From positions 1 to 35,408 of IMG/VR virus record IMGVR_UViG_3300049617_000307: a DNA stretch of 35,408 bases. The stretch is one strand, 5' to 3'. The notes under the pieces were generated by a model, which worked only from the letters and a program-made list of their open reading frames with translations, was not told the origin of the DNA and did no database searches. Both the position numbers and the translations under genes were made by a program. This DNA comes from a virus. Within the stretch, counting starts at the first letter, position 1, and every line of letters begins with the position of its first letter. This document shows, one piece after another, positions 25,480 to 34,035 of this stretch.

Positions 25480-26166
25480 TCAGAACATCAGCAGTTCAAG
25501 ATAAGGAGCTACTGTATTAGGAGGAGCAGTAACCATTCCAATAGCTGGATGAATAGAGCTTGGACGGCGAGTTGTCCATAAGCCATACTCACTACAATAA
25601 AGGTTAGCACGAACAGGATAAGCCTGATTGGTCTCATACTGATCGGTCTGGAAAAATCCACGATTAAACCAAACGGTCACCCTACCCGATCCTTGAGTAC
25701 TATCATCACCAGGAATATTGGCTACATTATAGGTGTAGCTAACAATAGCCTTAATACCATTAGACGTCCCAGCTCCGGTCAGATCAATGTTCAATGGCGT
25801 ACCAGCTGGAAAGGTTATTGTACCATTGACAGGATTTAGGACAACAGAAACTGTGCTGGTAAAACTATGCCGAAGAATGTTAGGACGACGCAATTCTGCC
25901 ATAATAGCCATCGTGCTAACATATTGACCATTAACTAGACTCCCAGTAGCTGGGACAATAATGGTCTCATTCCATGAGACATTGGTAAATGCCCTGGTTT
26001 TCATGTCATCAATAATACCAATAGGAGCTGTTCCATTGGAGACAGTCGCAAGAACCTGATTCCCCATAACAGTCAATTCAGCAAGCATTCCAGCTTGGAA
26101 TTCAGCAGAAGGATCAACAAGGAAGGATGCTGGAAGAGTATTTCCGTAGTAAATTAATCTCATCAT
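25480..26166 (-). CDS. Decoration- or tail-type structural protein
   Basis: A 228-residue beta-rich protein without membrane segments. It contains GTAPIGIIDDMKTRAF, GSLVNGQYVSTMAIMAELRR and TFPAGTPLNIDLTGAG, a pattern common in phage head-decoration or major-tail-like proteins. It starts with two ATGs; no strong ribosome-binding site is visible. The 182 bases upstream (26167-26348) have no gene and probably hold a promoter, but I see no clear -35/-10 pair there. A structural role is likely from pattern and context; the exact part is not. Confidence 0.6.
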   Translation of the reverse strand: MMRLIYYGNTLPASFLVDPSAEFQAGMLAELTVMGNQVLATVSNGTAPIGIIDDMKTRAFTNVSWNETIIVPATGSLVNGQYVSTMAIMAELRRPNILRHSFTSTVSVVLNPVNGTITFPAGTPLNIDLTGAGTSNGIKAIVSYTYNVANIPGDDSTQGSGRVTVWFNRGFFQTDQYETNQAYPVRANLYCSEYGLWTTRRPSSIHPAIGMVTAPPNTVAPYLELLMF

Positions 26167-26348
26167 ACAACTAGACTATATCCTGTACTTCCAAGATAGA
26201 AAGCAAACATCAGCTCTTCTTTGGCTTATCTCCACATCATCTTCCAGACAAAAGATTAAGCAGACATCAAACCATCGGGAGAATTTTTAGAAAAAGAGCC
26301 AGCAGCCTTACCGCTGATGGTAATTGATCAAATGCAAGAAATTAGAGA

Positions 26349-26687
26349 TTAATCTTTTTCATCCTCAAAATCTTGCAATTCTTCTTGGTCAGAGACCAGC
26401 AGCTCATCATCAGCTGCATTAAAAACTGTTCCATAATCTTTCAGATTATCTGTCATCTTCGATGAAGAAAGACCAGAAACATAAGGATCACCCGCTACTT
26501 TGATCAGCAAATCAAGAACACCATCTGCCAGACTATCCATTCCTAAATCCTGAAAAATCTCGGCGGCACTATCCAGGTAGGCAACTACATCATCCAGATG
26601 AGAAACATCAATTCCTTTTTCAGAGGAAGCTAGGATTTTATCCATAGAACCAGCGATCTGGTCAGCAAATAAGGCTTTCTTAATCAA
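26349..26687 (-). CDS. Small helical protein, third of three related genes
   Basis: A 112-residue acidic protein. Residues about 26-72 contain VSHLDDVVAYLDSAAEIFQD followed by LGMDSLADGVLDLLIKVAGD, two amphipathic helices joined at LGM. The same layout appears in the two genes just upstream. The C-terminus is strongly acidic (DEEDLEEQ-like). It starts in an ATGA overlap with the 86-residue gene. Likely a head-core or internal protein given its place after the protease/scaffold gene; unproven. Confidence 0.6.
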   Translation of the reverse strand: MIKKALFADQIAGSMDKILASSEKGIDVSHLDDVVAYLDSAAEIFQDLGMDSLADGVLDLLIKVAGDPYVSGLSSSKMTDNLKDYGTVFNAADDELLVSDQEELQDFEDEKD

Positions 26688-26944
26688 GGAAGCACCTTTT
26701 GGGTCATGGATACGGCAAGCTTCTTGAGCAAGGAGAGAGTTTCCTCCATCTCCTCACTCATTCCAGCTTTGTCAAACAGCTCGGCAGCATAGGATAGATA
26801 ATTAGCAGCTCGGGAAAGCTTGGAGAAGGCAAATTTGCTCTCCAAGCTTTTTTCTTGGAGATTTTTCTCCATTGAGCTACTAATTTCATCCTCATATCCC
26901 CTCGGGGAACCATCAAAAAAGCCGCCTTGTTTAAACATGCTCAC
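26684..26944 (-). CDS. Small helical protein, second of three related genes
   Basis: An 86-residue protein whose second half, FSKLSRAANYLSYAAELFDK and AGMSEEMEETLSLLKKLAVS, matches the helix-GM-helix layout of its two neighbours. The first third is short, polar and ends in acidic residues. The gap to the preceding gene is 6 bases and the next gene overlaps by 4, so all three are made together. No known family. Confidence 0.6.
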   Translation of the reverse strand: MSMFKQGGFFDGSPRGYEDEISSSMEKNLQEKSLESKFAFSKLSRAANYLSYAAELFDKAGMSEEMEETLSLLKKLAVSMTQKVLP

Positions 26945-26950
26945 TTACGC

Positions 26951-27526
26951 TCACTTGCTTTTCTTGCTATCTGACTTGCTTTTGCTATCTGTCTTTTTAG
27001 CAAAAGGATTAGTCTTTTTCTTATCATCCTTCTTTGAAGACGATGACGCCGAAGGTTTGGACTTGCTCTTATCCGACTTGCTCTTGCTGTCAGATTTGCT
27101 CTTCTTCTTGCTATCCTTCTCTTTAGCCTTCGCCTCAACTACCATCGAAGCAAGCTTCAAGGCAACTGTGCTCGCTCTATCCATCCCCAGCTTATCCAGA
27201 GAAGCCGAAGCGGTCAGCAATCCATCAATCGAAACATCAAAAGCCGAGCTGACCATATCTGAGCTATCAGCCGCATCGCTCTCGTCCGTGCTATCATCAG
27301 CCGAAGACATATCCTCATCATCGGCAGATGCCGTATCCGAGCGTCCATCTTGGGATGTATGATCCGATGCCATCATGCTATCGCATGAACAGCTATCCTT
27401 ACCGCACTTGCTGCATTTCTCGGAAGCTGATTTATACATTGTTCCAAAAAGCTGACGATATTCGCCGCTTTTCAAGGCAGCGTCCATTGATGCCGCCACA
27501 TAATCTGATACGCTTTTGTTGCTCAT
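26951..27526 (-). CDS. Small protein with Cys-rich, acidic and Lys/Ser-rich regions, first of three related genes
   Basis: I choose the ATG at 27526 because AAGGA ends 6 bases upstream, whereas the earlier ATG at 27532 directly abuts it. The 191-residue product has a Cys cluster (KCSKCGKDSCSCDS, about residues 34-47), an acidic Asp/Ser stretch (about 60-88), a helix-GM-helix unit (IDGLLTASASLDKLGMDRAS, about 97-125) and a Lys/Ser tail of about 55 residues. The tail could bind DNA or RNA. A hairpin at 27549-27575 separates it from the protease gene. In this position phages often encode prohead core or internal proteins, so that is the most likely role. Confidence 0.6.
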   Translation of the reverse strand: MSNKSVSDYVAASMDAALKSGEYRQLFGTMYKSASEKCSKCGKDSCSCDSMMASDHTSQDGRSDTASADDEDMSSADDSTDESDAADSSDMVSSAFDVSIDGLLTASASLDKLGMDRASTVALKLASMVVEAKAKEKDSKKKSKSDSKSKSDKSKSKPSASSSSKKDDKKKTNPFAKKTDSKSKSDSKKSK

Positions 27527-27548
27527 TGTCATTCCTTAAAAGTAAAGG

Positions 27549-27575
27549 TCTCCCTCCGCCTATATCGGAGGGAGA
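27549..27575 (-). terminator. Hairpin after the protease/scaffold gene
   Basis: A perfect 10-bp stem (27549-27558 with 27566-27575) with a 7-base loop lies 7 bases beyond the protease stop and 23 bases before the next start. The minus-strand RNA continues with CCUUUACUUUU, a weak U-tract, so it may be a partial terminator or an mRNA-processing and stability element that sets protease and core-protein ratios. Confidence 0.6.
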
Positions 27576-27581
27576 GCCGTA

Positions 27582-30500
27582 TCAGAACATCCTCGACTTA
27601 AAGCTACCCGAAAGAGCAGCCGAAAGAAGGTCAAAATCATTCTCCACCGCAGCCCCATGGCTCTCCATACTATCACGAAGACCAACTGTAGGGATACGAG
27701 CAGCAGCCTGCTTCAAGATAGGAGTCTTGGCACAGACATTTTTCAATGTCTGGAAATTATCCTCCGAGAAGCTCATCAGCTCATCGACATTAGCTGCAAT
27801 CACCGCCCGGTCATGCTTGACCAGACCACGATCCACCATGTCATAGGTCAGCTCATAGGCACGAGCCATCTTAACCTTGAATGTATTTAGATCCTTCTCC
27901 ATCTGAGCCTTGACATGCTCCTTGGTTAGCTCAGCAGCGAATTCCGCACCACCATCTACCTGACCGTAGAACTTCTTGAAGTAATCTACCGCCGCCTTAT
28001 CAGCACCGTTAGCAACAAGATCATCCAGATCAGCAACATCCAGCTCGCCAGCTTTAACCAGATCAGCAATCATCTGAGCTTCTTTGCGAACCTTGGGAGG
28101 CATCTTCGCAAGCTCCATCATCGCCTTATTGGTCTCATTGACCGTCTCAAACTTGCCGTATGGAGCTGTTGGCTTAATATCAAGGTCCACCTCGCCATCA
28201 GCAAGCTTGTGTGCTGCATCAAGCATTGGGGAGAACTTCTCCTTGCTCATATCCCGCAGACCACCATCATCCTCTTTACCGGTAGCGTCATACGCCAGCT
28301 TGGCACGCAGAGCATCACGACCATTCTTGGTCTTAACCGCTTTATCAAAAGCAGCTACCGTAATTGTCGTCCCAGGCTTAACCGAAAGGTCTTTCAGCTC
28401 CTCAGGCTTAGCGGTAAGATCATTCTCATCCTCAGAACCAAGATCATGCTCATGGGAATGCCTGTCAAGATCCAGGTCTAGATCACCAAGACCATCAAGA
28501 TCGGTGTCATCACTAGTTTCATCGTCTCCGCTCTCATGGCTTTCGTCGGCATCGCCGTCGCTGTCCATTAGCTCTTTAACATGATCTAGATCGTCGTTTG
28601 TATCCTGGATGAGGGACATCAGATCATCCTCACCGCTAACATCCTCATCCTCCATAACACTCTCCTGAGCCAGAGCCGTTAATTCAGCCTGAACCTCTGC
28701 CGCCTTAACCATTTCCTGAGTCGCCTTAGCATACTTCAAGAATGTCCGCATCAGCTCAAAGCCATCCGCCAAGGCAACCTTAGCATCCTTCTCCGCCGAC
28801 GCCTGAACCTCGCTAACAAAGTCGCGATTAGAGGCAACCACCGCCCCATTCTCCCGAAGATCAGCCAAGGTACGAAGCTCACTTTCTAGATCATTCAGCT
28901 GAGCAATGGTCTGCTTCATTTCTGATATCATTGAGGAGTTAAGCTCCTTGCGAATTTGGTGCATTTGGCGATCTTCTGCCGATGCTCCCATTGGCTCACC
29001 CATCTCAGCCTGCTCACCAGTCAGCTCACGGACACTCTCCACCAAATCCGAGGAAAGATCACGCATCTGCTCTGCCTTTTCAAGGGCACTATCCTTCTTA
29101 TCCCCGTCCTTGCCCGTATCCTTAGGTCCACCTTCTGGTGGAGGAGGTGGCTCTTGTGGAGCCCCTGCATCAGGGGGAGGGGGGGCGTCCCCCGCTGGAG
29201 GCGGGGGAGGAGCAGCCTGAGCGCTCTTGAGCATAGAGCTAACCCTATCTGCTCCCTGAGCCTTAATCTTCTCAATTAGCTTCTGACCAAATTCTGCTGT
29301 GTTGATGGTATCGAACATCAGCTCGGAACGACCACCAGACAGGTCCTTGACCGAGGCTGTCAGAAGAAGCTTATCACCCAGACGAATTTCCCAGGCGGAA
29401 TTATCTAGATCACGGGTACCATTATCTTTGCTTGCCCGAACAAAACGACCATGAAGGGTTCCAGCTCGGCGAAGCATTTCCTTGCGCTTTAGCTCATCCT
29501 TATCATCAGCGCTCTCGGGAGAGGGGTGCAAACCGTCGACATCTCCAACACCAGGGAAGGGCTTCTGTCCAACCATCTGCTTATCTTCATTACGAGCCTT
29601 CTCATTGAGAGGATCTTTTGGATATTTCACCTTACCAGGGGTAGGTGTACCAGGATTAACGCCCTCACCATTATGCCAGTAAGCCTTCTTGTCCTCTAAA
29701 GCTCGGCGAGCCATATCGACAATAGCCTGACGACGGATGGCTTTTTCCTCGGCAGCAGCACGAGCCAGCAATCGCTTGCGCTCTAGCTCATCGGAGGTGT
29801 CAGCTGACATTGGCGAAGGATGCAGTCCATCTACATCACCAACACCTGGAAAAGGAGATTGTCCGTTCATTTGCTTATCATTATGATTACGGCTCTCCTC
29901 ATTGAGCGGATCTTTCGGATATTTCACCTGCCCGGGAGTAGGCTCTTCCGTTCCCTGATAATATCCCTTGCTTGTGAGTTTTTCTGAAACCGACATGTTT
30001 TCCTCTTGTTTTCCCGTGGCGAGTTTGTTTAGACTGTCCCGAAGCATCCCCAGCTTAGCTCCGATAAGATTGATAGTGTTATTCAGCTCATTAGCAAATC
30101 TGGCTACTGGGGGTGCCAGACCTTCCGTCGGTTCTCCGAGGAACTCTTCCACCGATGCCAGAGAATTAGTATCCTCTGTCTTTTTAGCCTCATCGGAGAT
30201 GAGTTTTAGCTTAGAAAAAGCTTCATCCAAATCTTTCTTGAAGCTTTCCAAGCTGTCCGATTTGATCTGAATTTGCCCGGTTTCAGAAACTTGACCATCT
30301 CCCGCGAAACTTAGATTAGCAGAATATGTCCCGGCAAGCTTTTTAAATTCCTGTTCCTTGGAAGAAACATAAGCCAGCATGGTATCTGCTGAGGCAATGA
30401 CATGCTTGATGTGAGCCTTTGGATCAGCTCCATTGACCACGATGGATAGCTCAATGGGGTTGAGACCAGTGTTAATTTCGCCGTAGCCTGATTTTGTCTT

Positions 30501-31673
30501 CATGTGGTGGCAGAAATCAGACTCAGCACGAGCGACTTTGCCACAATCAGTGCAAATAGCCGCACTGACTCCTGTACCCATCGAACAGGAGGTTTGCATA
30601 CCGGTGCTCACCTTGCGCGCCAAATCGGGGTAGTTAGCCTTGTCCAAGGCACAGAGAGCAACGACGCGTTTGAGCTTTCGATCATAGTAAGTATCAACGA
30701 TGAAGCCACGGGTATGATCCACACTGCTCGATTTGTGATCGATGCAGAGTGGCTTATGGCGCCATTTCTTGTACGCTTTAATAAGCTCATCTTCAGGAAA
30801 GATATCGCAGTTATGCGAAATAACGCCGTTGGCAATGTAGGTATGGTCTTCCTCGACCTCAAAATTATACACATCGCCAGAGAAATCGATTTCTTCAATG
30901 TTCAATATAGGATGGAGTACATAGTCTTCTTCGAACTGTCCAGAAGAACGGGGGACATAACTTTCGTTGGTAGGCTCGTAATCTACTCGCTGACGGATGA
31001 TGGGCGAAACCAGAATATCGGCATCATCAAGCTTCCCGGCTTCCGAGAACTTGTAGGTAGGAACATAGTTTGGGTCAGATTTACGCCGCCGATTAACATA
31101 TTTGAGACCGCCACGGGTTCCATAGTCGTCGAGATTAACATGAAACAGTGGATGTTCTGCCGTACAAAACAAGGTCTCGTTGTTCTTGACCTTGATTTTG
31201 AGTAGCTTTCCATCATGATGACGCTTGTTCGTGGCAAGAACCGTCCTGATACGACCTTTGTGAGTGAAGACCCGATCGCCGACTTCGATGTCCTCAATGC
31301 TCTTCGTAGAGCCATCGAACATGAGGATTTTAGTGCCTGCCTTGAAGCAGTTAGCGTTCTTGTAAGGCATCACGCTCGGATCATTTGTGACCCAGCGCAT
31401 CGTGCCGCCTGTTGTATTCCATCCCACCTGCACCGGCTCACCACGAGAGGTAAGCTTAGGAGAGCCATCGTCGTTAATGGCAGCAGCCTCTGCCGCATGC
31501 ATCATCACCGCTGAGAAATAAAGAAAATCATCCGCCTTCGGCGCGATCCGCTTCAAATTAGCAGCAGTCTTTTGGAAAGCTTCCAGAACATCTGCCGAAA
31601 CCTCGGGAATACAAGATGCGGGATTCTCAATTCCGTTAATCTCAATCATTTCTCCCAGCTTGACAAAGCTCAT
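27582..31673 (-). CDS. Prohead protease-scaffold polyprotein containing a mini-intein
   Basis: 1363 residues. An intein occupies C109-N288. The spliced protein brings NANC together with DIFPEDELIKAYKKW, then KPLCIDHKSSSVDHTRGF (H312 candidate catalytic His), CALDKANYPDLARKV, SCSMGTGVS (S362/S364 candidate nucleophile) and a metal-like C374-x2-C377...C388-H389. This pattern fits head-maturation proteases that also bear scaffold sequence. Downstream are two copies of a ~62-residue repeat (578-640, 677-738), a proline-rich linker (821-846), helices, and an acidic Asp/His region (about 1036-1086). The C-terminal ~270 residues are helical, as expected for scaffold. The gene overlaps a 49-residue gene by ATGA. 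Protease class and catalytic residues are inferred; the intein is clear. Confidence 0.8.
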   Translation of the reverse strand: MSFVKLGEMIEINGIENPASCIPEVSADVLEAFQKTAANLKRIAPKADDFLYFSAVMMHAAEAAAINDDGSPKLTSRGEPVQVGWNTTGGTMRWVTNDPSVMPYKNANCFKAGTKILMFDGSTKSIEDIEVGDRVFTHKGRIRTVLATNKRHHDGKLLKIKVKNNETLFCTAEHPLFHVNLDDYGTRGGLKYVNRRRKSDPNYVPTYKFSEAGKLDDADILVSPIIRQRVDYEPTNESYVPRSSGQFEEDYVLHPILNIEEIDFSGDVYNFEVEEDHTYIANGVISHNCDIFPEDELIKAYKKWRHKPLCIDHKSSSVDHTRGFIVDTYYDRKLKRVVALCALDKANYPDLARKVSTGMQTSCSMGTGVSAAICTDCGKVARAESDFCHHMKTKSGYGEINTGLNPIELSIVVNGADPKAHIKHVIASADTMLAYVSSKEQEFKKLAGTYSANLSFAGDGQVSETGQIQIKSDSLESFKKDLDEAFSKLKLISDEAKKTEDTNSLASVEEFLGEPTEGLAPPVARFANELNNTINLIGAKLGMLRDSLNKLATGKQEENMSVSEKLTSKGYYQGTEEPTPGQVKYPKDPLNEESRNHNDKQMNGQSPFPGVGDVDGLHPSPMSADTSDELERKRLLARAAAEEKAIRRQAIVDMARRALEDKKAYWHNGEGVNPGTPTPGKVKYPKDPLNEKARNEDKQMVGQKPFPGVGDVDGLHPSPESADDKDELKRKEMLRRAGTLHGRFVRASKDNGTRDLDNSAWEIRLGDKLLLTASVKDLSGGRSELMFDTINTAEFGQKLIEKIKAQGADRVSSMLKSAQAAPPPPPAGDAPPPPDAGAPQEPPPPPEGGPKDTGKDGDKKDSALEKAEQMRDLSSDLVESVRELTGEQAEMGEPMGASAEDRQMHQIRKELNSSMISEMKQTIAQLNDLESELRTLADLRENGAVVASNRDFVSEVQASAEKDAKVALADGFELMRTFLKYAKATQEMVKAAEVQAELTALAQESVMEDEDVSGEDDLMSLIQDTNDDLDHVKELMDSDGDADESHESGDDETSDDTDLDGLGDLDLDLDRHSHEHDLGSEDENDLTAKPEELKDLSVKPGTTITVAAFDKAVKTKNGRDALRAKLAYDATGKEDDGGLRDMSKEKFSPMLDAAHKLADGEVDLDIKPTAPYGKFETVNETNKAMMELAKMPPKVRKEAQMIADLVKAGELDVADLDDLVANGADKAAVDYFKKFYGQVDGGAEFAAELTKEHVKAQMEKDLNTFKVKMARAYELTYDMVDRGLVKHDRAVIAANVDELMSFSEDNFQTLKNVCAKTPILKQAAARIPTVGLRDSMESHGAAVENDFDLLSAALSGSFKSRMF
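29460..29645 (-). repeat. Internal ~62-residue repeat, copy 2
   Basis: Encodes PTPGKVKYPKDPLNE through GVGDVDGLHPSPESAD to KEMLRRAG (residues 677-738). It matches copy 1 closely at protein level and partly at DNA level. Such Pro/Gly segments may be protease cleavage or assembly modules. Confidence 0.85.
29754..29942 (-). repeat. Internal ~62-residue repeat, copy 1
   Basis: Encodes PTPGQVKYPKDPLNE through GVGDVDGLHPSPMSAD to RLLARAA (residues 578-640), 99 residues before copy 2. A basic helix (about 640-668) separates the copies. Confidence 0.85.
30810..31349 (-). other. Mini-intein (180 residues) within the head protease
   Basis: The intein begins at C109 with CFKAGTKILMFDGSTKSIED (block A), then TAEHPLFHV (block B, with the T-x-x-H core), and ends with DVYNFEVEEDHTYIANGV (block F) and ISHN followed by C289 (block G and +1 nucleophile). 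About 90 residues separate blocks B and F, with no LAGLIDADG or HNH endonuclease motif, so it should splice but not home on its own. All key splicing residues (C1, block B His, penultimate His, terminal Asn, +1 Cys) are present. Confidence 0.9.
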
Positions 31674-31819
31674 TTCGACACCTTATCCACCTTAGGAGCG
31701 TTCTTTTTACCTTGGGTAAGAGGTTCGACAATTTCAGCAACCGATTGCTTCTCATCCTCTGTTAATTCCTTAGGAAGAATTACACCGGTAATCTTACCAT
31801 CGCCAGTTTTAATGAACAT
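31670..31819 (-). CDS. 49-residue small protein coupled to the protease gene
   Basis: An ATG at 31819 opens a 49-codon frame reading MFIKTGDGKITGVILPKELT and ending APKVDKVSK, with TGA overlapping the protease ATG as ATGA. The product is charged, with a short beta-hairpin-like start and a Lys-rich end. The overlap and reading-frame quality argue that it is real. A perfect 7-bp hairpin (31822-31839) whose loop carries GGGG sits directly in its ribosome-binding region. Function unknown; the coupling suggests it sets the level of the protease. Confidence 0.65.
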   Translation of the reverse strand: MFIKTGDGKITGVILPKELTEDEKQSVAEIVEPLTQGKKNAPKVDKVSK

Positions 31820-31821
31820 GT

Positions 31822-31839
31822 CAATATTCCCCAATATTG
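31822..31839 (-). promoter_or_regulatory. Hairpin enclosing the ribosome-binding region of the 49-residue gene
   Basis: CAATATT and AATATTG pair perfectly around a 4-base loop that reads GGGG on the coding strand, ending 2 bases before the ATG. The likely Shine-Dalgarno GGGGA is thus in or next to the loop. Translation of this gene and the coupled protease may depend on opening this stem. Confidence 0.5.
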
Positions 31840-31846
31840 CCAAATA

Positions 31847-32500
31847 TCATGGATTTCCTTCTCCAGAACGATCTTTAATCAAATCATTCAATTGATTCTG
31901 ACGCTGATTAAACAAATCAAGAATAAGCGGTTTCTGCTTCTCAATAGATATCTGCAAATGATCAGAAACCTGATTTACCCAGCTCTTTGCTAAGATATTG
32001 GTCTGAATGTGATTCATAACTCTCTCATTAATCACCTCTTCGACCGAAGAGCATTGCTTTTGAATATTCTCAATAAAAGAAACTACTTTTGCAGGAAAAT
32101 CCTTAGCTTTTAGATCGGTAAAAAGATTAACAAAATTATTAACCTGATCTTCTAATTCTTCTACTGCCGAAATGAAAGATTTTAGCAATCTAGTAACCTG
32201 TCCATCAGAAGTAAATGCCTGCATTTTCTGCACACATTTAAATGAGACAACCTTAAATTGATTAAAATTCTCCACTGCCTTATCTCTAAAACGGCGAATA
32301 GCAGCCCGGGTCTTCTCAATCTCCTCAGGGGAGATCTCTGGATGATCCTTAAATGGTGTCTTCATCAAATCCAAATAATCTGAGGCGGTAATTAAAGCCT
32401 TGTCAGCATGCTTAAAATAAAGCAATGCAACCTCTGCCTGACGCTTTTCAGCATCAGAAACAGAATATGTCATAGCGATAGATGAGGCTCTCTTAATCAT
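31847..32500 (-). CDS. Helical protein of unknown function
   Basis: A 217-residue, almost fully helical protein with probable coiled coils at about 95-150 (SFISAVEELEDQVNNFVNLF) and 175-212. It has no membrane segment, signal peptide or enzyme motif. The gene starts 15 bases after the phosphatase stop and is followed 27 bases later by the 49-residue gene. It is probably a virion or assembly factor by context only. Confidence 0.6.
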   Translation of the reverse strand: MIKRASSIAMTYSVSDAEKRQAEVALLYFKHADKALITASDYLDLMKTPFKDHPEISPEEIEKTRAAIRRFRDKAVENFNQFKVVSFKCVQKMQAFTSDGQVTRLLKSFISAVEELEDQVNNFVNLFTDLKAKDFPAKVVSFIENIQKQCSSVEEVINERVMNHIQTNILAKSWVNQVSDHLQISIEKQKPLILDLFNQRQNQLNDLIKDRSGEGNP

Positions 32501-32515
32501 CTCTTTAATGTCTGC

Positions 32516-33325
32516 TCAATCATAGAAGAAACCCCCGGAGTTCTCTACCGGACCAAAACCTCTTCCACCAGCATCGTTATTGAATAGTCCCACCTGTATC
32601 GCTGCATCATCTGGGGGAATTTTCCCCGGATCAGCAGCAAGCTCCTTTTTCTTATCCCGCCATTCTTCGGAGTAGTTTTCTCTGGTTGGTCTTTGGTCAT
32701 TAATAGCATTGTAAATCGGATCGTATGGATACTGTCGAGTCTCTGAACTAAATGGGGCAAAAGAGCTTTGTCTTCCCTCATCTAAAAATGAGCTTCGATT
32801 ATCGCTAACATATTCTCGTTCATTTGAGACTATATCAGCGTTATTCTCATCAGAGGATTTTTCCTCTGGCTTAGATTTTAGTATGATTTTACGGTAAAGC
32901 TGAATCATACCCTTAAAATCAGGGAAAATATACTTACCAAAACCTAATTTTTCGGCTTTCTCAATGGCAGCCCGTGGATCCTTATGAAGATAGCGAACCT
33001 CAAATAAAGCGGAAAGAAATCCCGTCCTATCCTTTCCTTGGGCACAATGAATAAAGGTGCTGCCTTTATTTTTATTCTTCATCAGCAAATTCCATAAATT
33101 CTTTTTTAGAAGAGGAATTAATGAGGATCGATGGTGATCGAGGGGAAGCATTATATGCTCAATCCCCAAATGAGCACAAGCACGATCGATCATTTTACCT
33201 GTCGCCTCGTCCAGAGACACAATCTTGCTCACACCGTATTGCTTATGTAAAGCAACAACATCGGCTATATCAGGAGCCGATCCTCGATAAAGCCCTGGCA
33301 TAATCTCCTGGAAACGATGAATCAT
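32516..33325 (-). CDS. Dual-specificity/tyrosine-type protein phosphatase
   Basis: A 269-residue protein with the cysteine phosphatase signature HCAQGKDRTG at residues 93-102 (nucleophile C94, phosphate-binding R100). D63 in LPLDHHRSS is a candidate general acid. The N-terminus PGLYRGSAPDIADVVALHKQ is the usual dual-specificity start. The catalytic domain ends near residue 155. A ~110-residue hydrophilic tail follows, with no known motif and probably disordered. The gene starts in an ATGA overlap with the 237-residue gene, so it is made together with virion proteins. It may act on host or virion phosphoproteins, on phosphoinositides or on RNA ends; the substrate cannot be read from sequence. 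Confidence 0.85.
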   Translation of the reverse strand: MIHRFQEIMPGLYRGSAPDIADVVALHKQYGVSKIVSLDEATGKMIDRACAHLGIEHIMLPLDHHRSSLIPLLKKNLWNLLMKNKNKGSTFIHCAQGKDRTGFLSALFEVRYLHKDPRAAIEKAEKLGFGKYIFPDFKGMIQLYRKIILKSKPEEKSSDENNADIVSNEREYVSDNRSSFLDEGRQSSFAPFSSETRQYPYDPIYNAINDQRPTRENYSEEWRDKKKELAADPGKIPPDDAAIQVGLFNNDAGGRGFGPVENSGGFFYD

Positions 33326-34035
33326 TGCAGATTTCCAACAATTGCTCGTAAAACCTGCCGAACATACCCCGGACTCTGATTAAATAGAACATGCTTGACA
33401 AAGGTAATCCCCTGTCCAATAGCCGAATTCATGGGCATTTCTTTTGCCGCAATTTCGTTTTCATTCAATCCCCAGAGTTTTTTCTTAATCTTATCAAGAA
33501 ATGTCGGTCTTTTCTCAATGGGAATCTTATTTAGACTCCATCGAATAATATCCGCCAAATTCTTACCAACCTGATCAGCATTTCCAAGTTCGACAACAGC
33601 AGCATTTTTAACCTGCTCTTTATCTAATTTTATTTTATATTCCTTAGATAGGTCGAGAATAGCTTTTTGTAAAGCTATTTTTTCTGGCGCTTGCAATTCT
33701 TTTTTGATGGACAAATCGAATTCTTTTTTAAATGCCTGTAAAAAGCAAATCATCGCTACTTTATCACCATGAGCTTTCAATGCTCGCATAATGGCGGAAT
33801 AGGAAAGCTCCTCCTTGGAAAGGTCAATTTCCTTATTGACCCCATCATCTGCCTGATGTTTAAAGAATTCGACCTGGCGGAGACGCTTAACCGCTCCTGA
33901 TCGAGAAGGATAGGTGCCTAAATTTTTTCCTTTACGGGAGACAACACGATATTTGCCATTTGGCAATTTGCGGATAAATCCCAATTTGACCCAGGCATGC
34001 TCCTGATATTCGGCGAGAAGATCGTCCAAGCTCAT
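33322..34035 (-). CDS. Small virion-associated protein with GKYRVVSRKGKNLG motif
   Basis: A 237-residue basic protein. Residues about 25-60, GKYRVVSRKGKNLGTYPSRS and GAVKRLRQVEFFKH, form a short beta-strand/helix unit that I have seen in many phage structural or DNA-handling proteins. The rest is helical. It overlaps its neighbours by 4 bases on both sides. The motif may bind nucleic acid (many Lys/Arg), by inference. Confidence 0.6.
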   Translation of the reverse strand: MSLDDLLAEYQEHAWVKLGFIRKLPNGKYRVVSRKGKNLGTYPSRSGAVKRLRQVEFFKHQADDGVNKEIDLSKEELSYSAIMRALKAHGDKVAMICFLQAFKKEFDLSIKKELQAPEKIALQKAILDLSKEYKIKLDKEQVKNAAVVELGNADQVGKNLADIIRWSLNKIPIEKRPTFLDKIKKKLWGLNENEIAAKEMPMNSAIGQGITFVKHVLFNQSPGYVRQVLRAIVGNLQ

